From: Acanthochlamys bracteata
Taxonomy: Eukaryota > Streptophyta > Magnoliopsida > Pandanales > Velloziaceae
Length of the DNA: 64,000 nucleotides
Assembly: GCA_019914995.1 (NCBI GenBank)
Contig: CM034132.1
Location: 1,862,501 to 1,926,500, forward strand
Direction of reading: 5' to 3'
The first letter of the stretch is position 1. Every line of letters starts with the position of its first letter. Under the pieces are notes generated by a model, which worked only from the letters and a program-made list of their open reading frames with translations, searched no databases and was not told where the DNA came from. Both the position numbers and the translations under genes were made by a program. Below, one piece after another: positions 35,476-48,200 of this stretch.

Positions 35476-37588
35476 CAACGCTTAGAAGAAGAACGAAAGA
35501 AAATAACTTTGTAGGGTTTTTGAAAGAAGATAGAATTTAGAATGAGATAAAGAGTTGGACGAAGGATCGATACCTTGAAGTAAATAAAGCGAAAGCTTTA
35601 AAATTTTGGGTTAAAAAAACGAAAAATATTTAAACTAAGCCAAAAAAAAAAAGCAAAAAGCAAACTCTAACATGCCGTTAAAAAACAAGAAAAGAGAATA
35701 AAGAAAACGTCAAACACATTCACTTTTTTACTGCTGTCTTTCTCTTTCTTAGTTCAGGGCTAAATTAATCCTACGGTGAAAAGTTAATTACATAGTAATT
35801 ATTGTGGATTTCGATAATTAAAATTTTCAGTTAAAACTTTTCTTCCATATGAATCGATCTAGTAAAGGTTGTTCACTAGCCTCGTGCATTAGCGCCCAAG
35901 TTTACAGCCGGATTCGTCTCTAAATTTCTAATCTTTAAATATTTTAATTTCATCTCGAAAATTAGCGAGCCAACACGCCCCCAACAATTTTTTAAGGTCT
36001 TTTAAAGTTTTACTTACTGTTTATCCTCGTTTAATTAATTCATAAATACACGTTCTAAGCACGACGTTTATAGCTGGAAGCCTGGACCGAAGACCACTTC
36101 AATGGTATATGATCTGGTCACTTAACACAATCCAACGGGGTTAATTAGAAAAAGTCGGCTTAGAGAACGAGTCAGCCGTTAGATTTGATAATAACACGTG
36201 ACATGAATCGGACGGACATGTATGTGGCCATGTCTGGTGGGACGTAAAACTGTAGAGTAGTTTGGTTAGTGTGTGAATCGATTTTGGGTGCCGCGATTAA
36301 TTTTACGTGTGTGTGGGTTTCTGAACCTGGTTTCTGAAAAACAGTTTCACTCTCTCTCGTGCTTACGAAGCAAAGCACCGATTTTGGTTTTTATTTATCA
36401 ATAAAATATATTTTTTAAAACTTTATTGCTTGGGTTGAGTTTGATTGAAGCTTACGAGGAGAAAAAGGGTTTATCATATAAAAAAGGTCTGCAAAAGAAC
36501 TTTGCTTGCCATGGTGACTCCTCTTCTTTGGCATCTATATTCTGTAAGCTTTATTTGTTTTTGTTTTTTTTTTTCTGATTTTCGTTACGCAATTGTTATT
36601 CATATATTCGAGGATAATTTTTCTGGCAAAAAACATAGAGTCGCAAGTTCCACTGGATTAATTCGGCCCTCTAATAACTTGTCACTGATTGTGTTTTGAC
36701 TCAATTAAACTCTAACTTTTGATAATCCATAAAAGTTAGCACCTTTTTTGTATGGTGTTTACTTTTTCCTTATACCTCTTAATAATCTGTTTCGAAAGTC
36801 ATCAAGAAATATTAATGCTACCGCGTACGTTCAAACAATTTTAAAAGGAATTCACTAACACTTTCAAGCCCAACGTCTAACCAGTTTTCGTGTTTGGCCC
36901 AATTTTCATAAACCCACTTTAATGTCATAACGAAGAAAAATGTTTAATATCATGTTCTCAATTTTTTCTTCAAAAATTTCATTTTTAATACACTTTAAAA
37001 AAATAAATACAAAAATCAAAATTTATTTTTATTTTTTCATGCGGTATATTTCAATCTCAACAACCACATTCTGAAACTAAAAATTTCACATTTAATTTTA
37101 TTTTATAAAATATACAAAAGATAAAATTATTTCTAAAATTTATTTTTAAATAATTATTTTTTATAAATCAAAGTAAACACGTCCTGCGAGATATACCTTT
37201 ACAATACGTATTAATAATTTGATCGGTCTAACCAAGTATAATTAATTTTAAAATACTGATTATTGATTGATTTAAAATATCAGTTAACTAACAACGAGAA
37301 TGAGAAAACAGGAAGTGTACCTAAGAACTAAGAACAAGTACGTTATTTGCTCATAGGACTGGCCGGATCATAATGGTGGCTACAAACATAAACAACGCAG
37401 ATTTGCCTCGTTGTCTTTGCATGGTGATCGCAATGACAGAGTTTCTATCTAGGACTTGTTTTTTCTGTGTTTTTTTGGATCAATACGTCAGTATAGAACT
37501 AATTAGATCTGGTTTGTTTTGCAAGAGCGCCACAGCAAATAACAATGCTCCAGGCTAACAGTTGTTAGGAATTATAAAAATGGGTACT
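35476..37588. other. Intergenic, no gene seen
   Basis: 5' region of the GATA gene and 3' region of the SWIM-RING gene. AT-rich, especially 36960-37190. No recognised coding sequence or RNA gene. Confidence 0.45.
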
Positions 37589-38320
37589 TCATCCGTTGCA
37601 CGAGCTCTCTGCAGTGATCTCTGATGCATGGTCTTCTTCTTCCTCCTTAACATAAGCAGCTAAGTTGATGTATCTCTCCTGTCCTTTTCTAATACACCTC
37701 CACCGTGCTCGGCAAACAACGCAGCTAGCTGCCCTCCGTCCTCGACTCCGTTTCCACTTTTGGAAACAATCCTCATGCAGCTTGTTTCCGCAAGTACTAC
37801 AGCTAACCTCCTCATCATTATCGGCCATTTCCTCCAAACATATTGGACATATAACAGACTGATCATTCTCTCGTCGCTTTGGACGGTTGAGATTATCGGT
37901 GCTGAAGAAGAGCTGGTGAAATCTTTCGCGAGCACTTGGGCCAGCTAGAATTTCTGATGGTGAAGGTTTTGCCAGAACTCGGGTAAGGTAACATGGCCGT
38001 AGAGTTCGTTTGCGGAGAAAGCAAGGGTTGTCGTTGAGAGAGAGGCCGAGAACACGGAGGAAGACGAACAGGATGTGTTTGCAAGGGACAGAAGCACGGT
38101 CCGGGCATGTACAGGAGGGTGTTCTTGATATGGTTATAGTGTAGACATTGCCTGAGGCGCCGAGAACATAGAAATTGGTGTCGGAGCGGTGGAGGAGATA
38201 CAGCCGTTGACGGAATGCTCGAGCAATCCAGTCAGCAATCTGCTGCGGTAGATTGAACCGAGAAGCCACGCTCACTGCCGGAGGAGGGAAGTTGGAAGCT
38301 ACAGATTCTTCCTTGTCCGT
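37589..38320 (-). CDS. SWIM and RING-type zinc-finger protein (ZSWIM2-like E3 ligase candidate), start codon unclear
   Basis: Intron-less frame for at least 228 aa after GTG 38275. The SWIM domain is CTCPDRASVPCKH (CxC...CxH, ~55-67 from that GTG), preceded by ADWIARAF, LYLLHRSDTNFYVLGA and YTITISRTPS. A linker with RERFHQLFF leads to a C-terminal RING-like module, CPICLEEM...CSTCGNKLHEDC...CVVCRARW, whose order C4HC3 is more RING-CH/PHD-like than RING-H2. Plant relatives are annotated ZSWIM2-like ubiquitin ligases. The odd point is the start. The frame is open back to a TGA at 38396-38398, yet it has no ATG before the SWIM domain. The nearest family-like start is ACG at 38318-38320 (then DKEESVASNF). 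The first ATG on that strand (38397-38399) is out of frame and would give an unrelated peptide. It may be a lost start, a non-AUG start, or a missing upstream exon. Confidence 0.82.
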   Translation of the reverse strand, partial: TDKEESVASNFPPPAVSVASRFNLPQQIADWIARAFRQRLYLLHRSDTNFYVLGASGNVYTITISRTPSCTCPDRASVPCKHILFVFLRVLGLSLNDNPCFLRKRTLRPCYLTRVLAKPSPSEILAGPSARERFHQLFFSTDNLNRPKRRENDQSVICPICLEEMADNDEEVSCSTCGNKLHEDCFQKWKRSRGRRAASCVVCRARWRCIRKGQERYINLAAYVKEEEEDHASEITAESSCNG

Positions 38321-40640
38321 GCGTGTTTGGTTTATTTGTGTTGCTTGAAATGGAATGGGCTTTTGTAGAGGACGAGAAGACGGAAAGGGAAACGTTCATG
38401 TGTTGAATGAGAATTTCGGCTTTGGGGTGCCGGGTGGGCTAGGTGAAGTAGTTTGTTAAGTAACTTGAAGAACATGTTTGAACCAACCCCAATCGGAAAG
38501 CATTACTTTGAAGAAACATGAACCCTACATATTAAGCAGGCTGTAGGCGTATAAGCAAATCATGCAGATAATAATTGTAGAAACTCTAGATAGACTTACT
38601 ATATTGCATCACAGGGTATGAGAATTCAAACAACACAAGAACTATTGCCCGTTATAACTGTTAGAGTTTACACAGATTAGCTCAATTCAATGTTATTGAA
38701 CAAGTATGTCGGAACTAGTTTTGTTCAAAAACTTTCTGCTTGTTTTTAGCAAACAGCCAAAGACTTTCTGGTTACCGATGTAACTCTATAGGATTCGAGG
38801 CACAGAAAGATCTAGTTCCAAAAAGCTCAAGTAGAAAAATAACCAAAGGATTTTCGTGCATGATTAGATAAGATATTGAACGGAAGAAATGAAATTGGTT
38901 AATGCGTTTCAGTAAGCTTTTCGAAAGATGACATGCTACTCAACAATGTTTTAGAATTGATATAACCAGTAGGCATCTGGCTCTCCCAAGTTCAAAAGTC
39001 GATTGGAAGCTTCAGCTAAAAGTTAACTATTCAGCCTCTTATACAACTATCTGATCCCATAGTGTGTTTTATAAAGGTTATGAAACAAATAATCAATACT
39101 CTCTTGCAAAGACTTGACCTTTACTTGGAATTAAAAAAAATCTGAAGGATAGATTCCACCAATTGTTCTACGAACTTCAGCATGTGAAATGTTGTTCTCC
39201 TTTCATGAAGTCTCATTGATGCCTTTATGTTTCACTGTCAGACACTACTGTTCAAAATCATAAAGGCCATCGGCGATCAATGAAGGGTTCTAATGACATT
39301 GTACAAATGATAAGACATTATATGCTATCAGCCTATGACATCTAAATTTTCCTAAGCAATTGGTTTGAACACAATCCAGTTAAACCTTTCATCGTATGCA
39401 CATTCTACAGAAAGATGACACAAACATGAAGTTAAAATGTCTGACTAAACAGTTAGCTCTTTCTGACATATTTATTCATCTAAGATCCAGTGGTCGTTCA
39501 CCTCTTTTCTCAGTGAGCTGGAAATCATAGTCCCCAACAAGAGCGAAAAAATGAAAACAAATGATGCCCATTCAATGTAGATGCCCCCTCCTAAACTTTA
39601 GTAGTCTCTCCTTTATTAGTGCTCTCCTCTTACATGCAATCTCTCCATAAACTAATTGATGGAGTTCTTTCATTGTACATGGTCTTCTATATGGTTATCA
39701 GATTCAAAATAAACTAATGACAGTACGTCTTGTATAAAGCAGGAGGGCTACTGATTTAAAAAACTAAGCCACTATTAATGTTTTAGCAAGAAAATTTAAC
39801 CTGTTAATGGCAAATAGGAAGAGATAATATAGAAGTGGTCGATCTTTAGAAAGGTAAAACCCTTAACTGCAAATATTGGGGCAGGTTTAAGAAGATAACT
39901 AATTTAACTAGATAAACAATTAAAATTTTAGATGACCTTGGAGTCTCATAAAGCTAGTTCAAAGTGATGTTCCTGTAACAAAAATCAAAGGTGACACCCA
40001 AGATGGATTTTAGTACTAGTAATGGGTATTTCATCACTTATTCTATCAAGACTAATACAGATATTCATCTTGTATACTTCAGGTCTTTCAACATTGTACA
40101 CATGCAACTTAATCTACTGCTAGACAAATCAGGCAAGAAAACCCACATATACTAACAATGGTAAGAGAGTTACAAAACAATTCCAGTAACTTACACAAAC
40201 AAAGATGTTTTTTAAAGTTGCATTTCAAGATAAAACAGATAGTGGCAACATGATAGCAACTCAATAGAGAGAGTACTGTTACCTGATAGAACTTGTAACA
40301 CTTAAAGCATTTTAAGGGATTTTAATTGAAGGTGTTCGGCTGAAGTAAATGAAAGAAACAGATAGAGCTAACATAAATCTCATTAAGTATCCAGACAATG
40401 CTTGTGTAAACCATGGAACACCTACGATCAAGCTAGCAAAAAAGAAAAAGTTAGCAAAGCATTTCATTACATGATATAAAAAAGCTATCATCTTTATAGA
40501 TCCAATCAAGAGAGTTCACACACATTAGCAAGCAGATATTCCAACTTTCAATCAAATTATAGAAACATATATACAAAGGATCAGAAGCGGAGGAAAGCTT
40601 ACTCCAAAAAGACTATTGATACTATAGAGAGATAAATAGT
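38321..40640. other. Non-coding; possibly 3' UTR or introns of the NFD6-like gene
   Basis: No coding sequence recognised in 2.3 kb. Genes of the NFD6-like family often have spliced 3' UTRs, so part of this could belong to the transcript from 41004, but I see no decisive signal. Confidence 0.35.
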
Positions 40641-41004
40641 TCAGACTCCAGGTCCAGAACGTGACACCATACCCTGCGACAGCAATCTCGGCTCAATCCC
40701 AAGCCTGGTCGTCAACCTTGCCAACGCCACTGCGCTGTGCAGAGGTATCAGTGACTGAACGCAGCAGCAGCAAACCCTAATTCACAAAATCAATCATACC
40801 CAATTCGGAGACGTTTCAATCTTTAATCACTATTCGTTACCAATCGATAAATTTTTACCTTGGGTATGTTATTCGAGGAGAAAGAACTGGAGGCAAATTC
40901 CCGCTTGCTGTTGTAGTACTAGTAGTAGTAGTTGGCTTTGCTGCGGCGGCGCGGTTGAAGATTTTCAGAACGGGTCTAGAAATTGTCCGGCAACGAGAAG
41001 CCAT
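40641..41004 (-). CDS. NUCLEAR FUSION DEFECTIVE 6-like small organelle protein
   Basis: Two-exon gene for 93 aa: exon 1 40859-41004 (MASRCRTISRPVLKIFN..., donor AAG|GTAAAA) and exon 2 40641-40776 (acceptor GAATTAG|GG). The N-terminus is rich in Arg, Ala, Ser and Thr with no acids, as expected for a mitochondrial or chloroplast transit peptide; a Thr run (KPTTTTSTTT) comes from an ACT repeat. PPVLSPRITYPR and VQSLIPLHSAVALARLTTRL match the conserved core of NFD6-like proteins, followed by SQGMVSRSGPGV at the end. In Arabidopsis NFD6 is needed for nuclear fusion in female gametophyte and endosperm development; the molecular role is not known. An alternative acceptor 20 bp downstream gives an immediate stop, which supports the chosen one. 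The four Cys in a row at the junction come from a TGC repeat. Confidence 0.85.
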
Positions 41005-41509
41005 TGAAGTAAATCAATCGAAGAAGAATTACGATCGACGGCGATGAGGGTTTTAGAGAAATAGCAGAGGTTTAAGTAATTAGAGTTTGACCACTTGGGC
41101 CTGGTCGAAGCCCATACAACTAAACCTTTCGATTCTTTTATTCTTTACTGTTATTTATTTATTTTCTCCCGAATGAGTGAAAATTTGGCTAAAATCCAAT
41201 TTGGGAAATTTTCGCAATTCATCGCCGATCAACATTCGGCGAAGATTGTGCGTTTCCTCTCGTTCTGTTGTGAAAATTTCTTTCCAGATTTCAGCCGACC
41301 AAATTAAAATGTCAGCATGATGGTTTCTATCATATGTTTCTCTATTGTTGTGAGGAGCTAGGAGCGACTCTGTGTTAAAATTTATTCTAAGTTATTCTGT
41401 TCGTAATAAAAAATTTTGCTTTAGATTTTTTTGCAATAGATCTGAGTGCACTTATATCATTCATGGCATTCCAATTCTGCGAACTACATGAAAAACAGAG
41501 ATGCATTAA

Positions 41510-41744
41510 AAGTGTTTTTACATTATAGATAAAGTAGATAAAATGAATTTTTTAAAAATTAATTTAAAAAATAAAATTAAAAATTAAAAATATTTAATAA
41601 AAATAAAATTATATATTAATTTAATATTTATAGTAAGTTTTAAAATAAACTTTTTCAAAAATTTTATTAATAAAAAAAATTTTATTTTAATTTTTATATG
41701 TATTTTATATTAAAAGTGAGTTTGGAGTGTTGGTAAACACATCC
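41510..41744. mobile_element. MITE-like element family B, copy 1
   Basis: A 235-bp AT-rich element flanked by TAA on each side (41507-41509 and 41745-41747). Its right end, GTTGGTAAACACATCC, is the reverse complement of the left end of the copy at 42977-43223. The interiors also align in inverted orientation (shared TATATGTATTTTATATTAAAA and ATATTAATTTAATATTTATAGTAAG). It is non-coding. Confidence 0.65.
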
Positions 41745-42976
41745 TAAGTTTTGCTTGTGTTGAGAAAGATTTTACTAGAAATTTGAAGTATCGTTTATCA
41801 TCTTTTCTACTAGAATGATGCCATGTTCTTAAGTGATGAACCTTATTAAGATTTATACTTTCCAAGTACTGGTATATGTTAGTCATAGTTCTTTCTACTT
41901 CCTGTTTTAGGAATTTGATACAAGAGAATAAAAGACCATCTTAACGATCTTTTGTAGCCACTTGTACAACATGTGTTGTTGTCTATAACATCTGTTTGAC
42001 ACCCTACCATAATAAATTTACTGTTGACTTATATAAGTTAACTGCTTCTCACCAAGTCATACTTGTTGAGCTTATTTGAGTTTAGAAATATATCTACTTA
42101 TTCCTTTCCAGGGAATGTAGATTGCTGGCACGGTCTGATACTTGATAGAGGTTAATTCCAACACAAATAATCATCTTCCATCTTACAATTTGGCTAATTG
42201 GCTCCATAATGTTAATGCTGTCCTGTTCCTAACTTGTTTTTCACCTTCTCTTATGTTTAAGCTGATAACTTCAGTATCTTGATTTCAATGATGTCTTACT
42301 TGGTTTTTTATTGCACTCATAATAATTAATCTCGCACATCAGGGTTCATGTTTTACATGGTTTTATGACTAGAACTAGTCTGAAGACTTGGATTCCATGT
42401 CTGAAACTTCGATCTGCTACATGTTTGCAGCATTGAGAATTTGTCTTATGTAAATTCCTCTCGAGATCCTGAACCTAAGTTTTTGTAACAACTAGATGAG
42501 TTTGAGGTTCTTTTCTGTTCCTACATTCAATGATATCTACCTTAAGATTTAAACTGAAAAAAATCGTATACGTTTCACCCATGGTTGATAAAAGTAGTAC
42601 ATAAAGGGTATTACAAATACATTTCTGTACAACTCTTTTACAAGTTTTATAACTGAACTTCTTGTTTGGGCATATTTCACCTTCTTCGGAGAAAGCGAAG
42701 TGAAATTTCTGGTACGTACTAATTTCTATCTTGTGTTGTTATTTCTTTAGGTTTATTTACCAACTCACTAAATTTACTTTCTATTAAACTCACGTTTGAA
42801 TTAAAAGAAATATAAAATTTAAAATAAATTTTTTGATAAAAAGTTTAGTTTCAAATTTTAATTTTAAAATTCATCTTTAATACTAAAAAAATTTTTATTA
42901 AAACTTTTATTTTAAATTTATATTTATAAATTTATTCTAAAAAATAAATTTAACATCAAAATAAAACTCATTCTTA

Positions 42977-43223
42977 AGACGTGTTTACCAACACCTTAAA
43001 TTCACTTTTTTAAAACTTATTTTTAATATAAAATACATATAAAAATTTTTAAAAAATTTTATTTATAAAATTTTTTATAAAATTTATTTTTAAAACTTAC
43101 TATAAATATTACATTAATATATAATTTTATTTTTTATTAAATATTTTAATTTTTAATTTGATTTTTTGAATTGACTTCTAAAAAATTTATTTTATTTATT
43201 TTTTTATCAAGTTAAACACGCCC
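42977..43223. mobile_element. MITE-like element family B, copy 2 (inverted relative to copy 1)
   Basis: A 247-bp element beginning AGACGTGTTTACCAACACC and ending GTTAAACACGCCC, flanked by TTA (42974-42976 and 43224-43226). Terminal inverted repeats of GG(G/A)CGTGTTTA type and the TTA duplication suggest PIF/Harbinger ancestry, distinct in its interior from the 3205-3500 family although the outermost bases are alike. A further diverged relative may lie at 42743-42970. Confidence 0.65.
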
Positions 43224-44444
43224 TTAATTTCGTAGGATATTAACTTTAGCATGTTATGATGTCTAATCCGTTAGAAACATGAAACTTGAAATCATTTTGG
43301 TCCTAGAGCTAAGGATGTACTTTTCTTTTTGTACTTTGGTAAAACTCTGATGGAATCTTTCCTTGCCGACCTGTTATTGTTGAGCTGTAATGGGCTACTG
43401 ATAGGTCTTGTCCGTCTAGGCGGGCCTCGTGATTGACTACTAGTTGAATCTGACAAATAAAGGACCCTATTTGGCCTATGTGTTACCACCTTCTCCTTGA
43501 AAAGTGCATTTGACTCGTTTAATTACTACCAAAGTTAATGCTGCTAATTGCATAAAAAATTATCACAACCTAAAAGTAACTGTAAATTGATTCTAAAATT
43601 TTAGCTCGATTTTATTAAAATAGTTTGAAACTGTAGATCAAAACTATGTAGCTTTTAAGTAGTAATGCTAAGAAGAATTAAGCACAGTAATCAAAATCTA
43701 TACTATTATAAACAATCGTCAGCATTCATACTGCGAAACTCAGCAATTATTATCTTCTCCGAACTTAATGATTATAAAATAATTGAGTAGAAACCAATAT
43801 AATAAAGAACACCTTATCGTTGTTTAGGTATCACACCAACCTTACCAAAATCAAAGAGTTGGTCCCAGCATATAAATGGTATCGTTGAATTTGACGAGAC
43901 CCCACAGCGATAGTAATAAATTCAATGGAGTTCAATTTTCACCATGGTAGGCCTAGTGGACCCAATACGTTTCCAGGGCCCAGTTTGCTTCCGTTTGCTA
44001 CAGTGGCAAATCTGAAATTTGTCTGTATACAAGTAGTATGGTACGGATCTTGTCCCTTTGAATGATTTAACTCTACGAGGCCGGAATTCGACTCCGGAAC
44101 GTGGGACATTTGAAGCCTTTTGTTGGCTGACCATCTCTTCCCGGCTCACTAGTTGACTCCTTCAGCACTAGTTAGGGCTTGCTTTAAATAAAAATTCAAA
44201 GAATTTTTATAAATTATTTTAAAAGTGAATTTGTTATTCATTATAAATTAGAAATTATTGCTATTTTTTTTATATAAATAATATAAATTTATGATCCGAT
44301 TGAACTGAAATTTTATAAATATATTTTTAATTGATAGTTCTTCATATCAGAAAATGTAGATTAGATTTGAAAATTATTCCGACTATAAATCGGAGAGAAA
44401 GTATTCGAAAATGTTTTTAAAAAATGAGTGCTCCTATCTTTTCT

Positions 44445-44469
44445 TATATATATATATATATATATATAT
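44445..44469. repeat. (TA)n microsatellite
   Basis: 25 bp of perfect alternating TA. Confidence 0.9.
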
Positions 44470-45040
44470 TAAATTTAAAAGTTTTTAGCTTTATAATTTT
44501 TTTGAAAAAATAATGTAAGTTGCTTCCCATTCTCTTTATTCTTTTTTCTATACAGAGAACACAGGGTACGTCACTAAGTGTTAAGGTGAAATCGATATTC
44601 CAAATGAAACATTAACTTTCCCCCTGATTTGTTAGTCGGCATTATCTATTTGTTGGGCTACACGTGTGATCTTGGAAAGAGAATAAGAGGAAACTAATCA
44701 TATAACTCATTGTTTATGTGGTAACACCTCTAAGGCCTACAATGGCGTTCTTGTTATATTACCCCTTCAGAATGATATTATCTTGAAGTTATGTCGATAG
44801 CGTGACACGACATTGGATGCTTATGTATTATGGTATCTTCATCGATATTTCAAACTCAGGCATGTAGCTTGATGGTTTTTCAGCTGCAAACATGTCCTTC
44901 AAATTCCACCCAAAATTATACCATATTTTCGATGTTGCTGGAAGAGTGCAAACATTGCACCATGAAGTATGAACAGAAAAAAAGGTACACCAAAAAGTTT
45001 ATTTTTTTCACTCGTGTTTGAAGTCCTAGCTATTAAAACA

Positions 45041-45252
45041 ACGAACGTTTGTTTCGCTCTTTTTTTAATTTTTTAATTTTTTATTTTTTAATATATATTT
45101 ATAAATATTTAAAAATTTTATTTAAAAATTTAAAAAATATAAAAAAATTTTATAATAAAATTTTTTATTATATATTTTTATTTTTTCAAAATAAATAAAA
45201 ATATATTTTATTTTAAAAAAAATTTATTTTATAAACAATTCCAAACGCTCTC
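45041..45252. mobile_element. AT-rich MITE-like element
   Basis: About 212 bp, nearly all A/T, starting ACGAACGTTTGTTTCGCTC and ending AATTCCAAACGCTCTC. The GAGCG/CGCTC-containing ends form an imperfect inverted repeat. It is similar in design to 25311-25559 and 53700-53932. Confidence 0.45.
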
Positions 45253-48200
45253 TGTAGATCCAATACCACGATTCGAATGGGCCATTTTCTAACGGTTAGC
45301 TTATGGCAGAGTAATGGCTTCTTAAATTAAGGTTGTAATGATGCCTTGTATCCTTATTATAATCAATTGGGTAGTAATTTCATTTTCAAATTCCTGTTGG
45401 TGAAGTGTAGGAATCCTTGGGTTTTGGTGGAACTTTTCTCGCGTCCTTTCCAAAATAAGCAAAATGTAGTGATTAGATATTTTAAATTCGATGTTGATTG
45501 TAGATAGATATTGCGATAAAGATGTTTAAGAAGTCTTAATATTTTTAATTTGTTGTTAATGCGCTGCAGTGAAAGCAGTAGGCACGAATCCTTTTTTAGC
45601 TAAACTTCAATGGGCATTAAGATAGTACTGGTGTCCAATTCTGTCATTAACTGCACGTTTAGCTTTGTTATTTTATTTCTTTATTTTAATTTTATATTTT
45701 CAATCAATTTTTAAATATTTTGTATATCTTATTTCATATTTTAAAAAGTAAAAAAATTATATTGTAAAATATATTATTTTTTAAAATTTTTTTTTATAAA
45801 AATAAAAATATATTTAATTTCAGTAATTTTTAATCAAAAGTACTCAGAAATATTTTCTGAAAACAAATCCCTCTAATGTTTCAGATGGCGTCCGAAATCA
45901 GTAGAAAGCGACCACTCTGTTTAATAGGTTGATTCTGCCACAATTCCATTTTATTAGTGATGACTCTGTCACAAATTTCATATTACAAGTGATGCCAACC
46001 TTATGTTTTGAGTAATATAATACACCAAGATGGTGATTGTTGTTTTTCTCGTTATCTACAGACTAATTAATTCAATTGAAATCAATAATAATATTGCAGG
46101 CTCCATATGATTTTACAATTAGTATTGTAGGTCAAAGGGAGTTTTCTTACCTCAGCAATAACATCTTTTAATCAGTAATAGTTATTTTATGAACAAGTTG
46201 TTCGTCTTATATGTTATATAAATACTAATTTTTGTAGATCTTTTGTTCTATTGTATTACTGGTCTTTCCCCAGAGTAACTTAGTACTGAGGCATGTTTTA
46301 GTTGTTACAGTATGTTGAATTGATTTGGTGGTCGTTGCTTACGAAATATGTACGTAATAATTGTATTCAATGCAAGAAACACAAATCTCTACCGATAAAG
46401 TTAGCGAAGCATGTATGCCATGCGTGGTAACAGCGGCAATAGTTTTACTCTTCGTTTGCAAAGCTAAGAAAAATTTACATATAATCAAATGTTATGTATT
46501 ACATCTTGCTCGGTCTAACATAAATCTAATTTATCCAATGATTTCTTGAAGTATCATTTAGAAAATAGGAGACAAGTCACTTCCTCTGAAGTCCTCTAAT
46601 AGATAGTTGCGCTCAAAATATTAAGCCTTTTCATAAAGCACTTCTCAGCAGTCGCAAAGGCTTGAAAAATCTGGTTTTGAAGAACCAATTAGATTTTCAT
46701 ACCTTTAAATCTTCAGTCCAGTATTCTAAACTGCACGAGGCATTGCTATTGTTTTTAAGTGTTGTTAGTGTAACATGTAGGAGGTCACAGTGCTGCAATT
46801 TGGTGTTTTATTGGTAAACGTGGAGAGGGAAGAAGATGCCGACAGTCACTGTCAGTTCTCATCTGTCTCCCGCCAGCAGCTTATGCTAAGCACCATAAGC
46901 CAAAATCTGGACAGTGAATGTACACATTCAGGAAAATCTTTGGAGGAGGAAAACTTGCCAAGAGAAAACATTTATTAGCTAGCTAATTAGTAGTGACGGT
47001 GGAGAGTGAGTGGGGTCTTTTGGGGTAACTTTAAGGAAGCACACTTTTTGAAGATTTTGATGGCTTTTCTTTTGTGCTAGAATACAATTAATCAATCATT
47101 ATTGATCTCTTTCACTTCAGAAATCTTTGTTTGAGTTGGATTCCACAAATATAACATTTCTTTGGGTATTGAATGCGTTAAGTTTATATCAGTGCTTGGT
47201 TTCATTCCTGAAACTGTTTGATTTTAAGTAAGGTTTCAACCTATTTATTTATGGATTTGTCTAGTTCGATAGCTGCAAATATCAACTAGGAGTCGCATTG
47301 TGAAATTTGCCTTCTGTTTGATTGACCCTCAATTAATTGTCTGCTATCTGGACATCTTAAATCTAGAAAGCATGTGCTTGTTTTAGTAATGAAGTCTTCA
47401 GAAAGCCTTCATCTGGCATAACATTTGCCGGTAGGTGCAATGACCTGCTTGCTTATCTATTTACTTTTGATAAATGTAGTACTTTCTTTTCGTTAATCTG
47501 TCGGCATACAGCAAGTTTAGGCAACAAAATGAATAAGAAAAAATAGCTACAAATTGGAATCAGCATTGCCGACTTCTCTCTGTTATTATGTTTGCTTTCT
47601 TTAGGCTGACCTTTCTTGAACATTTAGTCAACCACGCATTTGATTGAAAAGAATTTTGATCATGGCCCTTATACTGCTGTAATTATTCCAGTATGTCTGT
47701 TATACTATCTAAAACATAATTGAATATATATCACAATCTGCCATGAAGTAGTGCTGTTAGTTGATGAGGCAATTTCTAAGACTTTCTAAAGATGATTGTT
47801 ATGATGAGACCTGGCTACTTTGGTCTTATGTAAAGGAATGCTGCTGAAGTCTTGCAACTTTAAGGATACAGATCTGAAATAGTACAAAGATCCATATAGT
47901 TGAGCAGGCTGATGCTAATAAGGATTTGTTGTAAATTGTTGTTCCTAGTTGTTGTTGATTCACGGTGCTCCTTGCTCCACATCATGAACAATTAATGACC
48001 AAAGACTATGGAAATTCTTATTATTTATTCACCGGATAATGAATTGGTTGTTGATTATTTTATTTAAACTTCTACTTAATTGCATAAGAAGATTATACTT
48101 ATACTTTAGGCCAGATACAAACCAACAAAAAGATCTGATGATGTTGAAGGTTGTTGCTGATATTAATTGTATGGAAATGCATAATGAAACATAATGTATT

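Noticed and set aside
43922..44149. Minus-strand 75-codon frame as a possible gene or tRNA-like TTCGA region
   Set aside because: No domain recognised and no cloverleaf could be drawn around GTCGAATTCCGG.
46790..46978. Plus-strand 62-codon frame in the gene-poor interval
   Set aside because: Short, no homology recalled, no promoter or splice context.
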